In this document: positions 11,486-23,690 of the stretch, piece after piece
Layout of the letters: every line of letters begins with the position of its first letter
How positions within the stretch are numbered: the stretch's first letter is position 1
Assembly: GCF_047511655.1 (NCBI RefSeq)
Contig: NC_133386.1
Location: 125,917,866-125,981,865, forward strand
Direction of reading: 5' to 3'
Source: Castor canadensis
Lineage: Eukaryota; Chordata; Mammalia; Rodentia; Castoridae
Length of the DNA: 64,000 nt
Program-made: the position numbers and the translations under genes
The notes under the pieces: model-generated
Database searches by the model: none
Seen by the model: only the letters and a program-made list of their open reading frames with translations
Told to the model about the DNA's origin: nothing

Positions 11486-12400
11486 TTAGTCAGCTTTCCA
11501 TGGGTATTTGGAAGATAACTTAAAAGGAGGAAAAGTTTAACTTTGCTCATAGTTTTGCAGGTTTTAAAATGGAGTTTTAGGTCACAGGCTCAAGTTACTG
11601 GGAGTCCACTTGTCAGGTCCGGCCACCAACCCTTTTAGGCCAAATAAAGACACATGGAAAAAGGGAATAGAAAGGAGATTTATTATGTGGCATGAGCATG
11701 CCCCAGGGAGATGGCACTTCAGTTCATTTTCAGCCATGTTCTAGGGAAAAGACATGAGATTTTGGTTAAATAGACAAAGAATTAGAGCAGGGGGTGAAAG
11801 GTAAGCATAATTATTAAACAGTCCCAGTCTCAGGTGTGCTCTGGTGGTCAGAGGTGGTTATAAGTGGTCTGGAAGCTCATTGTCTCAAGATTGGTCAGGT
11901 GAAGATTGGATGATCATTATCTCAGTCCTTGTTTTCCAAGGGTTCCAGAGAAGTTATCATCTCTGTCATCACATGAGGGAGCAATATGGTTCCACCAGAT
12001 AATAACTCCCGTTCCAGGGAGCTGGTGATTATTTTGACAGTGGTCTGTCCTGGAAGATTTATTATCAATCAGCCCTATCTTTCCTGGATTCTAAGGTAAT
12101 GGCAAAGTGAATGCCTTAGAGAAAAGACAAATATAAAATGGAGGTAGAGATATCAACCTTTTCTCCAGCTTTTAGTTAATTCATGGGCCCAAGTAAGGAG
12201 TCAGTGCTTTTCAGCAAAATGAAGTAGCTGTTACAGTTTCAGTCATGGTATTGTTTCCATTGCTGGAATGAGGCAATCCATTATGGTGGGAGATTATGAC
12301 AAAGGAATATGCTTACCTCATGGAAGAAAAATGAAAAAGTGGAAGAAGAGGGACTAGGGTCACAATATCTCCTTCAAGGACACATTCCCAATGACCTTTA
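11486..12400 (+). mobile_element. MaLR-type LTR split by a second LTR
   Basis: The left piece (about 11486-11565) starts GTCTTAGTCAGCTTTCCATG and continues with AAGGAGGAAAAGTTTAACTT. The right piece (about 12236-12400) has GTTTCAGTCATGG, TTATGGTGGGAGATTATG, CTCACCTC-like text and TCCTTCAAGGACACATTCCC. Together they follow, in order, a MaLR LTR common in rodent genomes. About 0.65 kb of unrelated sequence separates them. The family name is not certain. Confidence 0.6.
11611..12235 (-). mobile_element. Probable solo LTR inside the MaLR LTR
   Basis: Read on the minus strand this starts TGTAACAGC and ends CCTGACA, which gives the TGT...ACA ends of a retroviral-type LTR 625 bases long. An antisense polyadenylation-like TTTATTA lies near 11680. 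No internal viral genes are present, so a solo LTR left by recombination is the likeliest reading. I could not find a convincing 4-6 base target-site duplication; 45 bases of unexplained sequence remain on the left. Confidence 0.45.
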
Positions 12401-12442
12401 TCATATATATATTATATATATATATATATATAATATATTATA
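12398..12442. repeat. (TA)n microsatellite
   Basis: A nearly pure TA tract able to fold on itself, placed between the MaLR LTR and an L1 3' end. Confidence 0.9.
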
Positions 12443-12600
12443 TCATAATGAAACCCACTAAAAGCTGTTTAAAAGGAGGGAGGAGAAAGAGGGGTTAAGA
12501 AAGAAAAATAGGGGAGATAAATTTCATTAAAGTACATTGTATACATGTATGGAAATATCACAATTAAATCCCTTTATGCTACTAATTCATGTTAAAAGAA
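12443..12600 (+). mobile_element. L1 3' UTR terminal fragment
   Basis: The order ATAATGAAACCCACTAAAAG, G-rich GGAGGGAGGAGAAAG, AAAGTACATTGTATACATGT and AATATCACAATTAAATCCC matches the 3' ends seen at 18525-18650 and 57395-57640 in this window. It is a short, heavily 5'-truncated copy. Confidence 0.65.
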
Positions 12601-15600
12601 CTTAGTGGATTTTACCCTCATGAGTTGTGCATTTTATTTACATAAATTATATTTAACTTTGATAAAATAATCATATTATTGTGTGGACTGGAGGAGAAGC
12701 CCTAGATCAGAATTTCCAAAATGTGAGTTATAAACTTAATTGCCACGGCCATTTCATTTTAGGAAAGTCTTTAAATCCTCCTGTATTTTATGTCCCTAAA
12801 CTTAGGATTTTAAACATTGATTTGTAAGGGTCCTTCATTTGTATTCTTCATGAATGGATGAGCAATATCTGTTCACTGTATCCTGAAGAGCTTACATAGT
12901 GTGTAGCATATAATGTGTGCAACATTTTTAGTGAATTGAATTTGATTAAAATGTCATGTCTGTATAATTAGACTATTAACTAATTTGTTGTTTTGTTAGT
13001 CAAACCTCTCCACATCTCTTATAGTAACTATTACAGTACTTTTAAGATATAAGTACTAAGTATTTGGTTAATTTTGCTGCTTCAAATCCAATGTCTTGTG
13101 TTCTAGCAAATATTTGAAATTTTTGCAGCTAATTTATAGTCTGTCAAGTCTCAGAAGCACCTAAAATTTGCAAATGTGTTTGTGTGTTTCTGACTTAATG
13201 TTTAATGAACTATCTTACCTAATCATGCTTATGAATGAAGACAAAATATTAACATTTTATAGTCCTTAATGTGAGATGATAGAAACCACAGATGGGAGGA
13301 TTATGATTTGGGATGCTTTTGGGATGTTTAGAAAATGGCAGTTCAATTAATGGTGTGATATTTAGAAACAAAAAAATAATTATCACTCTATCTTGCCACC
13401 AGAAACACTAACTAGGAGTAAAGCATTAAATCACTAGTAGAGAAAAAAGGTACCTTAGAAATCATTCTTTGGAGCTTCTCATTCCATACCCTCAAAAGAG
13501 AGGTGATACAAATTTCATATCATCAGAGAGTGAGTCAGAAATAGAGACTCCCAAGTAATTCTACAATGAATTGTTTCCATCATTTCTTGCCCTAGTTCTC
13601 TTACTTCAAGACTTCAGTGCACAAACTATTGTCCCATTATTCTATTTGGTGACTGGAAGCACTTGACTTTGGGGCCCTACTTTCTTCTTCCAACCCATGC
13701 TGTCCATAACAGACATCACTAACCAGTTGTGTCTTCTTACCAAGCCTAGACTTTGCTTTGTGAAACTCTTCCAGTAAAAGAGGAAGACGCTGCCACTTTT
13801 GGAAGAATTGTTTAACTACAAGCAGTTTTGCAGAATTACTGAAAAAATACTGTATTTTCTCAACCACCTCATGAGGTATTAGGTCTATAAATAACATTAT
13901 AATGTACTTCATTTATGAAAAGAGAGAGCCTATGCATTATTCTCCCTGAACACACTTTTCTTGATTATTTCCTATGAGAAAATATCCTCCTGTGGAAAAT
14001 AGCAAGAACATGTAAAAGGAAGTTCAAAAGAAGAAATGATCAGCTAGAAGAAGATTAGAGGATATTTCATGAAGAAGGAGTTCTTAAAGAATTAATGAGT
14101 AGAATTAGCACATCTAGAGATCTAGAGAGAAAAATCACAAGAAAAGCAAAGCCTTGGATAAACATGGAATAATGTGTGAGAAATGATACACTTTGATGAC
14201 AAAATGCTCAATGAAAATGTCTGTCTGTGGCAAAAATTAAAGAGTAATCTAAAATTGTAACAATATTATAAAGGACTGTGAATACCAGAGAAATGACACC
14301 TAAATTCTTAGGAAATTTAATGTTGCAAAATTCTGTGAGAAACTTGGATTGAACAGGAAGTAAAGCATTCTATGGAATTTATATAAAGCCTTTTCTTTAG
14401 GCATAAAAAAGTACACCAAGAGGCCTTGTTTTTTTCAGGAGAATAACTGCTTCCTCACAACAGTGGAGAATAAGACTACTTTCTGTTAGTCAGAAATTGG
14501 GCTGGATGCAGAGAAAAATATTAAGGAAGATATTCTGGCCCTCTTATGACCATTCTTCTGGTACTCAACTGCTTGACTACTTTTACTTGGCCTTTCTTTT
14601 TCCACTTCCATACCTTGGTTTTCTTTCACTGGTGGAGACCGATGGCCCCTTCATCCTGGGTCCCCACTGTTTGCCTAGACTGTTTGCAATGACCATAACT
14701 CTTAACTCAGACTCAGCCCTCTTTAAAGCCTATAGGGTGATTTGATCCCTTACTACCAGTCCTGTTACTGATAAGTAGGCCTTAGTCCTGGTGCCTTCCT
14801 TCATTCCCTGAAGTGACTGTGAGGAAGCAGTCAATGCCAGACCAAGGTCTGAGTTCTAAAAACTCCACAACAACTGTACCACACTCTTTAAGGGAAAGTG
14901 GATGTGGGCATAATAAATAATAAGAATTTGTATGTGTCTTGTCTTTTATCATGCACTGCACAGTTTGACATGGTACCATGCACAGTCTGCACAAGTTCCA
15001 CTAAAAAATTCAGATGATATTCTTTACCTGCTCACACAAAAGAGAAAACAAATTAGAGGAGGCAAAGTCTTGATTATCTGAACCCCGAGTCTGTCTCGTA
15101 CTCTATCCACTAATGTTCCTACTCTTTCATCTCTGTATTCCCCACAGACATGTTTTAAGAAACATAGGAATTCATATCAATTGAGTGAATTATTGGTTAG
15201 CTGGAGAATGGTTATATGGATCACAGAATTATGGTTTGTTTATTATGAAATTAACCCTACTATGTAATTTTATGGTTTAGTCCTTTTCAGTGCTTTTGAG
15301 TCACTCCTACCCTAAGGGATGCTGTGATCTGGCTGGTGGCTCCATTTAGCCTCATGGTTCAGTATCTCCCCAAGTCCCACTTACCAGTAATACTGAAATC
15401 CATGTGTTGTCTCTTGTTTCTGGGGCTTTGTGCATGCTAATCTCCTCCAAATGCCTTCCCTATCTTGTCTAATGATTAAACACTTGCAGTGTTCAGCACC
15501 AAGCCCAAGCCCAAGCCCCCTGTCCTGGAAGACTACCTGATAGGTAATACACATGATGGTCCTAGGCTGGAGCTTTGGAGGCAACCACATATGATGCTTA

Positions 15601-16020
15601 CTAGTCACTAACTATGCAAACATGGCTATTGCTACTCTTGGTACGGTTATTTTAAAAATAACTAAATATATACTGTATATTTACATATTCTTAATATTTA
15701 GAATATATTTATTTACATGAGATAACGTAATTAAGATACTCAACATCATAGTCATTATCCATTATATGATAGCTCTTATATTTTAGTGATAGTATAAGCA
15801 AAAGTATAAGCAAAGTTGATTTTTTCATTTGCCTCATTCTTTAATTACCCACTCTTATTTAATATACTACTTGAATTACTTTTTTACAACTCTATGTCCA
15901 TTTTGTACTAACTTTTTTGAAAACCAAGACTATGGTTTTTGATTTTTTATATAGTAAGTTCCAAGCACAGAACCTTGTGCATAGTAGGACATCAGTAAAG
16001 ATTTCCAGAACAGTAGAATA
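12601..16020. other. Intergenic with faint ancient repeats
   Basis: No gene was recognised. About 13440-13600 resembles a very old MIR-like element in antisense (GTACCTTAGAAATCATTC ... AGAGTGAGTCAGAAATAGAGA). About 15400-15560 recalls L2 (TGGGGCTTTGTGCATGCTAA ... CTAATGATTAAACACTTGCA). Both are weak calls. Confidence 0.35.
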
Positions 16021-16024
16021 GAAA

Positions 16025-16230
16025 ATAATGAAATGTGCAGATGGAAAGACAGAGAATCTGAATTGAATCCTAGCCCTGTCACTTACCAGTGTGGTGATTT
16101 CCTCAACCTCTGTAAGTTTCAGTTCCCACACTTATAAATTATAATAACACCTTCTTAATGGGGCTATTGTATACTTCTAAGACACAGATGGTAAATATGT
16201 ACAATGCTTTGTAAATTTATTGTTCTGTAC
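16025..16230 (+). repeat. MIR SINE, well preserved
   Basis: Clear MIR sense text: TTGAATCCTAGCCCTGTCAC, TTACCAGTGTGGTGATTTCC, TCAACCTCTGTAAGTTTCAG and a later AATAACACCTTCTTAATGGG. The strand follows the usual MIR consensus. Confidence 0.8.
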
Positions 16231-16339
16231 AAATACTAATTAACAGTATTTTATATTTTTAATTGTTGATATTTATTGCCTCTCAATTTTTCAAGCACTT
16301 TAGGATGTTTAGTTGAATTTTATTAAAAATTCAATTTCG

Positions 16340-16374
16340 GCAAGAGAGAGACAGAAAGAATGAGAGAGAGAGAA
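16340..16374. repeat. (GA)n simple repeat
   Basis: An interrupted GA-rich tract (AAGAGAGAGACAGAAAG then GAGAGAGAGA). Confidence 0.8.
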
Positions 16375-16934
16375 TGTGCAATTAAAAGAAGGAAAAGTCC
16401 AGCAACTTTTTCTTGCCCAAATAGATACCACATGTCACAGAATTTGTCAGAGGTGTTGGCTGCATTCTTAAATTCACAAAGTTTGAAGGCAGTTGATTCT
16501 CATGGGGGATTCTTTAACACACCTGACCAGAAAAAAAAACAAAAAACAAAAAAACCTTGTTTCACAGCTTCCTGTCAAATTTACTTCCAATTACCCTGGC
16601 TCCTTGAGTCAGGTATTTAAACTTTTGGCATTCATGAGCAAAGTACTGGTCTTGTCTTGGCCCTGATTTGTGTCTATTTGCTGCCTGTTATTTCCATTGT
16701 ATCCTGGTCCTTCATACCTCATAGCTGAATTCAGAAAGCTTCTTTCTGGCATTTGAGACCCATTTGTGAGGCTCCATTTCTCTTCTGACTTTGTGACTTA
16801 TCTCCCTCACTTGACCAATTCAAATACTTGTGCTTGAATTCACTAAAATAATCACAGGGCTAAAAGATTGATGAGAATGGGATTGAGCCTGTGGAAGGGA
16901 AAAGGAAATGAGCTGTATTGGGTATAAATTAAGC

Positions 16935-17150
16935 AATATACACTGGGTTATGCATTATATATTTTAACTTAACTCTTATAGCAGTTCCAGGAGGAAGTTG
17001 AAGATTTTTTTTTGACAAATGAAGATATTGAATTCAGAGATTGAAAATAATTGGCCAAAAACTACACAGTTAATCAGAAGCAAGGCTGGAACTCAGCAGA
17101 CCCATCTGCATCCAAAGTCCAAACTCTTTCATCACAGTACTTTTTCTTGA
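16935..17150 (-). repeat. MIR SINE
   Basis: Antisense MIR order is plain: AACTCTTATAGCAGTTCCAG, GACAAATGAAGATATTGA, GGCCAAAAACTACACAGTTA, AGCAAGGCTGGAACTCAG and AACTCTTTCATCACAGTAC. Confidence 0.75.
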
Positions 17151-17279
17151 CTCCCATGAATCTGGTACCTGAATTTTCCCCCAAACCTCCCCAGTAATTT
17201 TGATGTAGCTAACAAAGTCCAAAAATCACAAGTGTGTTTTATATCCTCTCAGCAAACTCGATAATTTGTTATCTTTTTG

Positions 17280-17495
17280 TTATTGTCTTTTTATTAGCTT
17301 ATATTAATTATGAAAAATAATGGGATTCATTATGAAATTTCATACATGTACATAATGTGCTTTGATTATATTTACCCTCCATCAACTTTTTTTTTGTCTT
17401 ACCTCCTGCGGGTCCCATTCCTCTTCCCTAATAGTCTTCCTCACTTTCATAGACACAATCTTTTAGTCTTTATATGCACTCATACTCTTAATAAA
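17280..17495 (-). mobile_element. L1 3' UTR fragment, antisense
   Basis: The text GAAATTTCATACATGTACAT, AATGTGCTTTGATTATATTT, ACCCTCCATCAAC and TCCCATTCCTCTTCCC is the antisense of a rodent/sciuromorph-like L1 3' UTR. It differs from the 3' UTR type at 39400-39870, so it marks another L1 lineage. Confidence 0.6.
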
Positions 17496-17499
17496 GGAA

Positions 17500-18520
17500 G
17501 CTAAAAAATATGTTCTATATTCTTCAAAAGATCATTCAATTCAATTCATGTTATATTAATCAAGATCCATCTGCCAATTTAGCTTGCCCAGGTGGAAATC
17601 ACCTATCAGCAAAAAGCATGTTTCCTACCAATGCAGAACTTGCTCCTCAGAAAATATGGACTTTGAGGAAATAAACAGCCTTGATTTGGGATTAGGGGTA
17701 AAATAATTTCTGTGACACAGTTCTGGCTTCCTAAACTCCTTCGTATGAAGAGTCATTTAGAAAGAAATGCATTTGTTTGCTTTCTGACAAGTGAAAGATC
17801 AACTGTCTACCTCTAGAAAGATTTCCCCTTTCCAGGAATTGAATAATTCTTGGACAACCTGATATTTTAGTAGGACAGATCAGTATCCACCTTCTCATTT
17901 TACAAAAGCCTGAGGTGGAGGACTCATACTTTCCGTGCTTCAGGAAGCTTCATGAGCTGACAAATATCATGTGGAAAACACCAGCCATGTACTTCAGACG
18001 AAGATCCCTGAAGAACATTGTTTACTAGGCTCCAAAAACTGGAGGATTTTTTTTGTCTTTTCCAAAGGCAAAGTATCTTCTGGACAGACCCAGAATTCAG
18101 TATTCACAAACACACCTGGGGGCTGAGGTCTCTCACATATCTGTTATTTCTCCATGCTTATGAGGCCATTGAGTGCATTACTTACTTCTCTTTTCCCTTA
18201 CAGAGGCTATCTGCCTGAACCAAATTCAATCCTTTGCCTACAAACGAAGTGGGAAAAATGTCAAGGGGCAGTAGGGAATTGGTGAAGAAAAGAATGGGGT
18301 CAGCTATAGATCATCAATTTGCCTAACAAAAATTCTTTGCTTTAGAATTTCAATTAATTGATTCCTGATGGTTTGCAATGATTTCAGATTTTTTAAAAGT
18401 GAAATTTTTAAAAGTATCTGCAACTTTTTTTTCCAGGTGTTGAAGAAAATTTGGCCTTCTATACCCTACTATTTCCTCCTCAACAGTTCAAAGCTATTCT
18501 CAAATGTTTTTGACATAGAA
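17500..18520. other. Intergenic, no gene seen
   Basis: No recognisable gene or repeat. The short open frame at 18018-18218 has no features of a known protein. Confidence 0.5.
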
Positions 18521-18524
18521 TATA

Positions 18525-18650
18525 TGTGAAGTTCACAGATTATGGTGGAGATGAACTTAACCAAGGTACATTTGTAAGCACATGTGGAAATGTCACAATG
18601 AAATCCTCTGTGCAAGTAATCTATGCTAATAGAACATAAAAAACGGGCAT
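18525..18650 (+). mobile_element. L1 3' UTR terminal fragment
   Basis: GATGAACTTAACCAAGGTAC, ACATGTGGAAATGTCACAAT and GAAATCCTCTGTGCAAGTAA follow the same 3' end as at 12443-12600 and 57395-57640. Strongly 5'-truncated. Confidence 0.65.
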
Positions 18651-18859
18651 AGAGACTATCATAACTCTTATTAACTATTTCAATTTCTTATTTTAATGAA
18701 TGCTTTATCATATAAGTTTTATAGTTCAGAAATAGCTTTTCAAAAATATATTCAACTAAATACACAAATCCAGTGAAATCCATTATACATTTTCCAAAGA
18801 ACATGTTTTGTGTGGCATCCTCTTGTGATAATGGTAGCCCTTCTTCTTAACTATGGACA

Positions 18860-19060
18860 GGTACCATGACTTGTAGCAATGGTGAAACCATGGGTCTTTG
18901 GCCTTGACTGGTTTTAATTCTGAATTCTGATCGTGTCACTTTCTACCTTGACAATGTTGTAGACATTTGTTAAATTCTCTAAACCCCCATATCCCACAAA
19001 TATAAAATAGAATGGCTACATATACTTTGTTTGTTATCCTCATCAAATAAAGAACTGACA
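18860..19060 (+). repeat. MIR SINE
   Basis: MIR sense order: TTCTGATCGTGTCACTTTCT, ACCTTGACAATGTTGTAGAC, TTTGTTAAATTCTCTAAACC, CCCACAAATATAAAATAGAA and a tail with TTATCCTCATCAAATAAAG. Confidence 0.65.
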
Positions 19061-19429
19061 AAAAAGTCTCTGGATCATGACCATTCATGTTATCCTCTTC
19101 ATAAAAATTCTTCTCCAGACTAGAAGCTATGAATTACGTTTCTTTAAACCACCAGTTATATTAACTTCAAAGCCATAATATGATGTTACTTCCATGAGTC
19201 ATTTATATTTTATGTTTTATTATGAAGCAGGGCATTAATCCCATTAAATTGATTACTGTCATGAAGCAAGAGACAAGGGAAAAAGAGTGTTGTCAATTGT
19301 AAAGCTGGTGGATAGAGCTCAGAATCAGACCACTTAAGTAGTTATGCAAAGCCCACTAGTTATGCAACAAAAATGTGTGCTCTGTCTTAGTGGAGTAGAA
19401 TTGTTATCAATAACTGCTGTCAATCAGAG

Positions 19430-19640
19430 ACTGTTCCCTTGACTGCTTCTTGTACTTGCTTATGGATGGGACCATGTGCCTACTTCTCACCAGTGAAATG
19501 TGCCATTTCTAGGCTGACAAATTTAAGAAGTAGATGTGACTTGACCACCAATTCTTTTTCCATATTCCAGAAGGAAACAGATACACACACCCTTCTCCCC
19601 TCCACCATACACACAGTGCTATGAATCTCTAAGGCAAAGA
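19430..19640 (+). repeat. Old interspersed repeat, family not identified
   Basis: The text ACCAGTGAAATGTGCCATTT, TAGGCTGACAAATTTAAGAA and CACCAATTCTTTTTCCATAT recalls a widespread mammalian repeat with 'CCAATGRRATGTGAGCAGAAGTGA'-like wording. I cannot name the family. Confidence 0.35.
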
Positions 19641-21224
19641 ATGACAACATTTCAGAAAACATTCTAGGATAATTTGAGGGCCAAAGAGTATCTATCACAA
19701 CTATAGTTAGGTGCCATACCATAAGGTTTTGCTCAGTGATATGTGATGCTTTTTGCTCTTTAGACTTGTGTAAGTACTCTCTGTAATGTTCTCACAAAGA
19801 ACTTACATAACAACACTATCTCAAATTGTAACCTCATCATTGAGCAAATCTCATTTTAGCATAATAGCAGCCATAGGAAAAAAATTAGTATTCTAATAAA
19901 ACTGCATTCATGGACATTAAAATATAATGTCATAGTTTTCTCAAAGTATTATTCTTGTTTTGATTTTTCCACCTATTTAAAAATGTAAAGATGCCAGAGC
20001 CACAAAGTAGAAACAATTTTGTTCTCTGAATTGCTATGGAAAAGGCTGTATGCAAAATAACTCTACGGAATTGGCATACTAGCAAAAAATAAGCTAATGT
20101 AAACCAAAAAATTTGGACCAACTTATTATACATGTTGTCAAAAATTTTACTAATGCAGAAATCAGTACTAAACATGAGATGCTGCTGTAAGATAAAATTT
20201 TTGAAATCTCCCTAGTCATTTGACCAGCAGCAAAATAAGTTTATGAAAATTGAAATGATGCCAAGAATGCCTTATGACCACAATGTATAAAACTAAAAAT
20301 AACAGATGAAAATTGGAAATTTTGCATTATGTGGTAAAGAAAAAATATACTTCTGAAAAACCAGTAAGTCAAGAAGAAACCTAAGGAGAAATCAGAAAAT
20401 ATCTTGACCAAAGTTAAAATGAAAGTGCAACAACATATCAAAACCTAGGGGATACAGCAAAAACAGTATGAAAAAGTTAGTAAGAATCAACATCTGCATT
20501 AAAGTTGAAGATGTAAGAATCCTGAAGACAAGATAGAGGAAGAGCTTCATGGTATTAGTTTTGTCACTGATTTCAAAAGCACAAAAGTAAAAATAATACA
20601 TGGAACTACACCAAACTTTCAAACATCTACACAAGAAAGTAAGCAATCAACAGAATTAAAAGCAACCCACAGACTGGAAGGAAATGTTTGCGACTCATAT
20701 ATCTAGTAAGTAGTTAATTTCTAATTTATAGAACAGAATTCTATAACTATAACTCCTAGAACTATAATATGAGCAAAGGGCTTGAATGGACACATCTTCA
20801 ATTAAGACATACAGCTTGTCAACAGGCAAATCACAAGTTGTTCAACTTCATTAATCACGAGTAAAACAAATCAAAACCACAATGAGGTATCACCTCACAT
20901 CCATTACAATTTGCCACTATTAAAAATCAGCACATAAAAAGTGTTAGCTAGGATATGGGGACATTGGAACCATTATTCATTATTAATGGGACAGTAAAAT
21001 GGTGCTACCACTATGGAAAACAATATGGATAATTCTCTAAAACTAAATGTAGAATTACCAAATCCAGCATTTCTAAGTAAATATCCAAAAGAATTGAAAA
21101 CAAGATTTTGAAGAAATATTTGTAAACCCACATTCATTGCAGCACTATTCACTTTTCAAGAGGTAGAAGGAATCTATGTGTTCATAGATGGATGAATGGA
21201 TATAGAAAATATTCAGTCTTGTGC

Positions 21225-21970
21225 CCAAAACAAGGTTTTGCTCAAGGAACAATAAACAATATATGGCCTAGTGACATGACAGCATCTTAATTTTATTTTA
21301 TTTTATTTTCATTATCATATTATTGTTGTATTGGAGGTACATTGTGGCATTTACAAAAGTTCCTACAATATATCATAATTGAATTCACCTCCTCCATCAT
21401 TCTCCTTCTTCCTTGATATCCCTGTTCCTGGAATTGTTTCAACGGGTCTCATTTTTTCATTTTTATACATGAGTACATAATATTTCTACCATATTCACCC
21501 TCCTTCTTCCTTTCCTTATATCTTCTTCTCTCCCACTAGTACCAACTTGCAGAGAGGACCTGTTTTACTTTTCCTGTTCATTATTTTTAAAAAGTATATT
21601 TTTGTTTATGATATGTCAACTAGGAGTTTCCTTGTGACAGTTCCATGTGTATATGTATTATAACTCAAATTAGTTCATTACCTCCATTTTTCTTCTTTCT
21701 ACCTTAATTCCTTTGTTATTCTGATTTCAACAGGTTTAAAAGTTCTCTATTCATTCTTGTGTGAGAAATACATCAAACATATTCACATTCTTTACTTCCA
21801 TCTTTGCCCTCCCCCACCTGTCGGTGCCCTCCCCTTAGCATGATTTATAACAGCATCTTAGCTTATGCAAGTATGCTCTATCATGTCCTCATGATGGTCA
21901 AAGCACTTAACAATATATTTCTCAGAACATGTCCCCAACTTTCAGTAACATGTGACTATATGTACATAGA
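21225..21970 (+). mobile_element. DNA-transposon relic (family name uncertain), split by an L1
   Basis: Right of the inserted L1 the wording CTTATGCAAGTATGCTCTAT, GATGGTCAAAGCACTTAACA, ATATTTCTCAGAACATGTCC and ACATGTGACTATA matches a non-autonomous mammalian DNA transposon I know by sequence but cannot name with certainty. The left part includes ATATGGCCTAGTGACATGAC. It lies inside the ancient L1. Confidence 0.5.
21290..21849 (-). mobile_element. 5'-truncated L1 3' UTR with 11-bp target-site duplication
   Basis: A T-rich tract at the left (antisense poly(A), TTTTATTTTATTTT) is followed by antisense L1 3' UTR: GTACATTGTGGCATTTACAA, CCTCCATCATTCTCC, GGAGTTTCCTTGTGACAGTT, CATGTGTATATGTATTATAA and TTCATTCTTGTG. 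The 11-base direct repeat ACAGCATCTTA stands at 21279-21289 and 21850-21860. Its sequence type matches the 3' UTRs at 43790-44670 and 53160-53790. Confidence 0.8.
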
Positions 21971-22119
21971 TGTAGACTATTACCCAGCCTTGCAAAAAGA
22001 AGGAAATCCTGCTATCCTTGTAACATATATAAATCGTGTGACCATTATGCTAGGTGAAATAAGCCAATCACAAAAAGGCAAATACTATGACAAGTGTAAA
22101 TTATGTGAAAAATAGAAAA

Positions 22120-23340
22120 ATGTAAAATAATGAAAGTTTTAGAAACAGACATTAGAATGAAGGAACTAGATGAAGAGAGAAAGGAGAGGTTTTGTTAGTG
22201 AGTACAGTTTCAGTTTTGCATGTTGACACATGCCTTAGAGATCTACTGTCATATAATACACATATAGTTAACACCACTGTGCTGTACTTTTTAAAGCAAT
22301 CAAGATGATAGAAAAGCGATACCATAAAAATGTATTTGAATAATCTTAAGAACCTAACCATGTCTTGATACCAAATGTTATGATGAGTACTTGATTTTCT
22401 ATCAATAAAAAACAGGGAGGTGCCAATATAAACAAAGAAAGAAAAGACAGTATACACAGATCAAGGAGACAACATAAGAAGTAATCATGAGGATTATCCT
22501 CTGGGGTAGCAATTGTGTCAGGCAAGAAGACAAATATAAATCCAGTACTCACACACAAACTCCAGGTAGGGCCAGTATGATCAAAAGACACTCACATGCT
22601 CCAGGGCGGCACTTCTTCTGTCTGGAGTGCTAAGTCCAGACAGAAGAATGGCCACCTCCAAGATGGAAGTCTCAAGGAAAGACATGAAATGTGAGATTAT
22701 CTGATGAGGCTGAACTTGTGGAAAATTGCAAAAAGACTTTTTAGAGCATAGAAGAAGCATATAAACAAAATAAGCAAATAAAAAAGATTGCAAGGATCTG
22801 TTTAAAAAGTAAAAATTAAGAAAGGAAATAAAACAAATGCACCACAATGCTTGGTTTATTAATAGTTTTGCATAATAATGGAAACACTGTGTGACATCAA
22901 TAAAAAATGATAATGATATTGGAACAACAGAAGCTTAGAAAAGATGGCACTTCTGAGAGACAAAAGTTCAACACAATTTAATACCAATTCAAAAGATAAT
23001 TTCTAAATTTGATTAATCAAAAAAAGCAGTGTATGGACAGTATATTGAAAGATCTAAAAGAAGTTGTCTTTAGCATGGATAATGAGAAAGTGGGAAAGTA
23101 TAGGTCAGAAAATAACAGTAGTTAACCTTTCTCTGTCATTTGATTTGCTAAACCAAGTATTATAATTAAATATATAAATACTATAATTACATAATATATA
23201 AACATTATTTTGCTAAATAATATTAATTTTTAAGTAGTTTGATCCAGAATTTGTGCCATTTAAAGTATAAATTATAAAAAGGTGATAAAAAATTTAAAAA
23301 TGAGTTTATTTTCCAAAATTAAATTCACATCAAATCAAAT
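22120..23340. other. Intergenic; perfect hairpin at 22613-22648
   Basis: No gene recognised. A 14-base arm at 22613-22626 and its exact complement at 22635-22648 flank an 8-base loop (GTGCTAAG). The origin of the surrounding moderately GC-rich sequence (22560-22680) is unknown. Confidence 0.5.
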
Positions 23341-23342
23341 TT

Positions 23343-23690
23343 TCTCCTCCCTTCCCCCCCTTTTGGTGGTTACTGGGGCTAGAACTCACGACCTCACACT
23401 TGTGAGTCAAGGGCTCTACCACTTGAACTACACCTCTAGTCTTTTTTTACTCTTATTTTAGAAACAGGGTGTTATGTTCTTCTCAGTGAAGACTGGACCA
23501 CAGTCCTGTTATTTTATGCTTCCTACTGTTACTAGCATTACAGATGTAAACCACCATGCCCAGCCTTTTTTTCCATTGAGATGGTGTCTCTTGAACTTTC
23601 CTTGGGATGGTCTTGAACCATAATCCTCTTGATCTTAGCTTCTAAAGTCACTATAGTTATAGGTGTGAGCCAACAGCCCTTGCTTTCCCT
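23343..23690 (-). mobile_element. Trimodular composite SINE, older copy
   Basis: Antisense ID/tRNA-like head (TGGTTACTGGGGCTAGAACT, CTCTACCACTTGAACTACAC) is followed by two B1-like modules ending in CTAGCATTACAGATGTAAAC and GTTATAGGTGTGAGCCAACA. The architecture is the same as at 9645-9976 but with more substitutions. No duplication was identified. Confidence 0.7.

Larger units (their letters stand above)
20200..22120 (+). mobile_element. Ancient L1 ORF2, interrupted by other elements
   Basis: Decayed ORF2 wording occurs at 20360-20480 (AAATCAGAAAATATCTTGAC, CAACATATCAAAACCTAGGG, GGGATACAGCAAAAACAGTA) and 20640-21215 (GGGCTTGAATGGACACATCT, TCAAAACCACAATGAGGTAT, GTTAGCTAGGATATGGGGAC, GCAGCACTATTCACTTTTC). 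It resumes at about 21975-22120 (GACTATTACCCAGCCTTGCA, ATTATGCTAGGTGAAATAAG). The gap holds a DNA-transposon relic and a later L1 3' end. All frames are broken. Confidence 0.75.
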
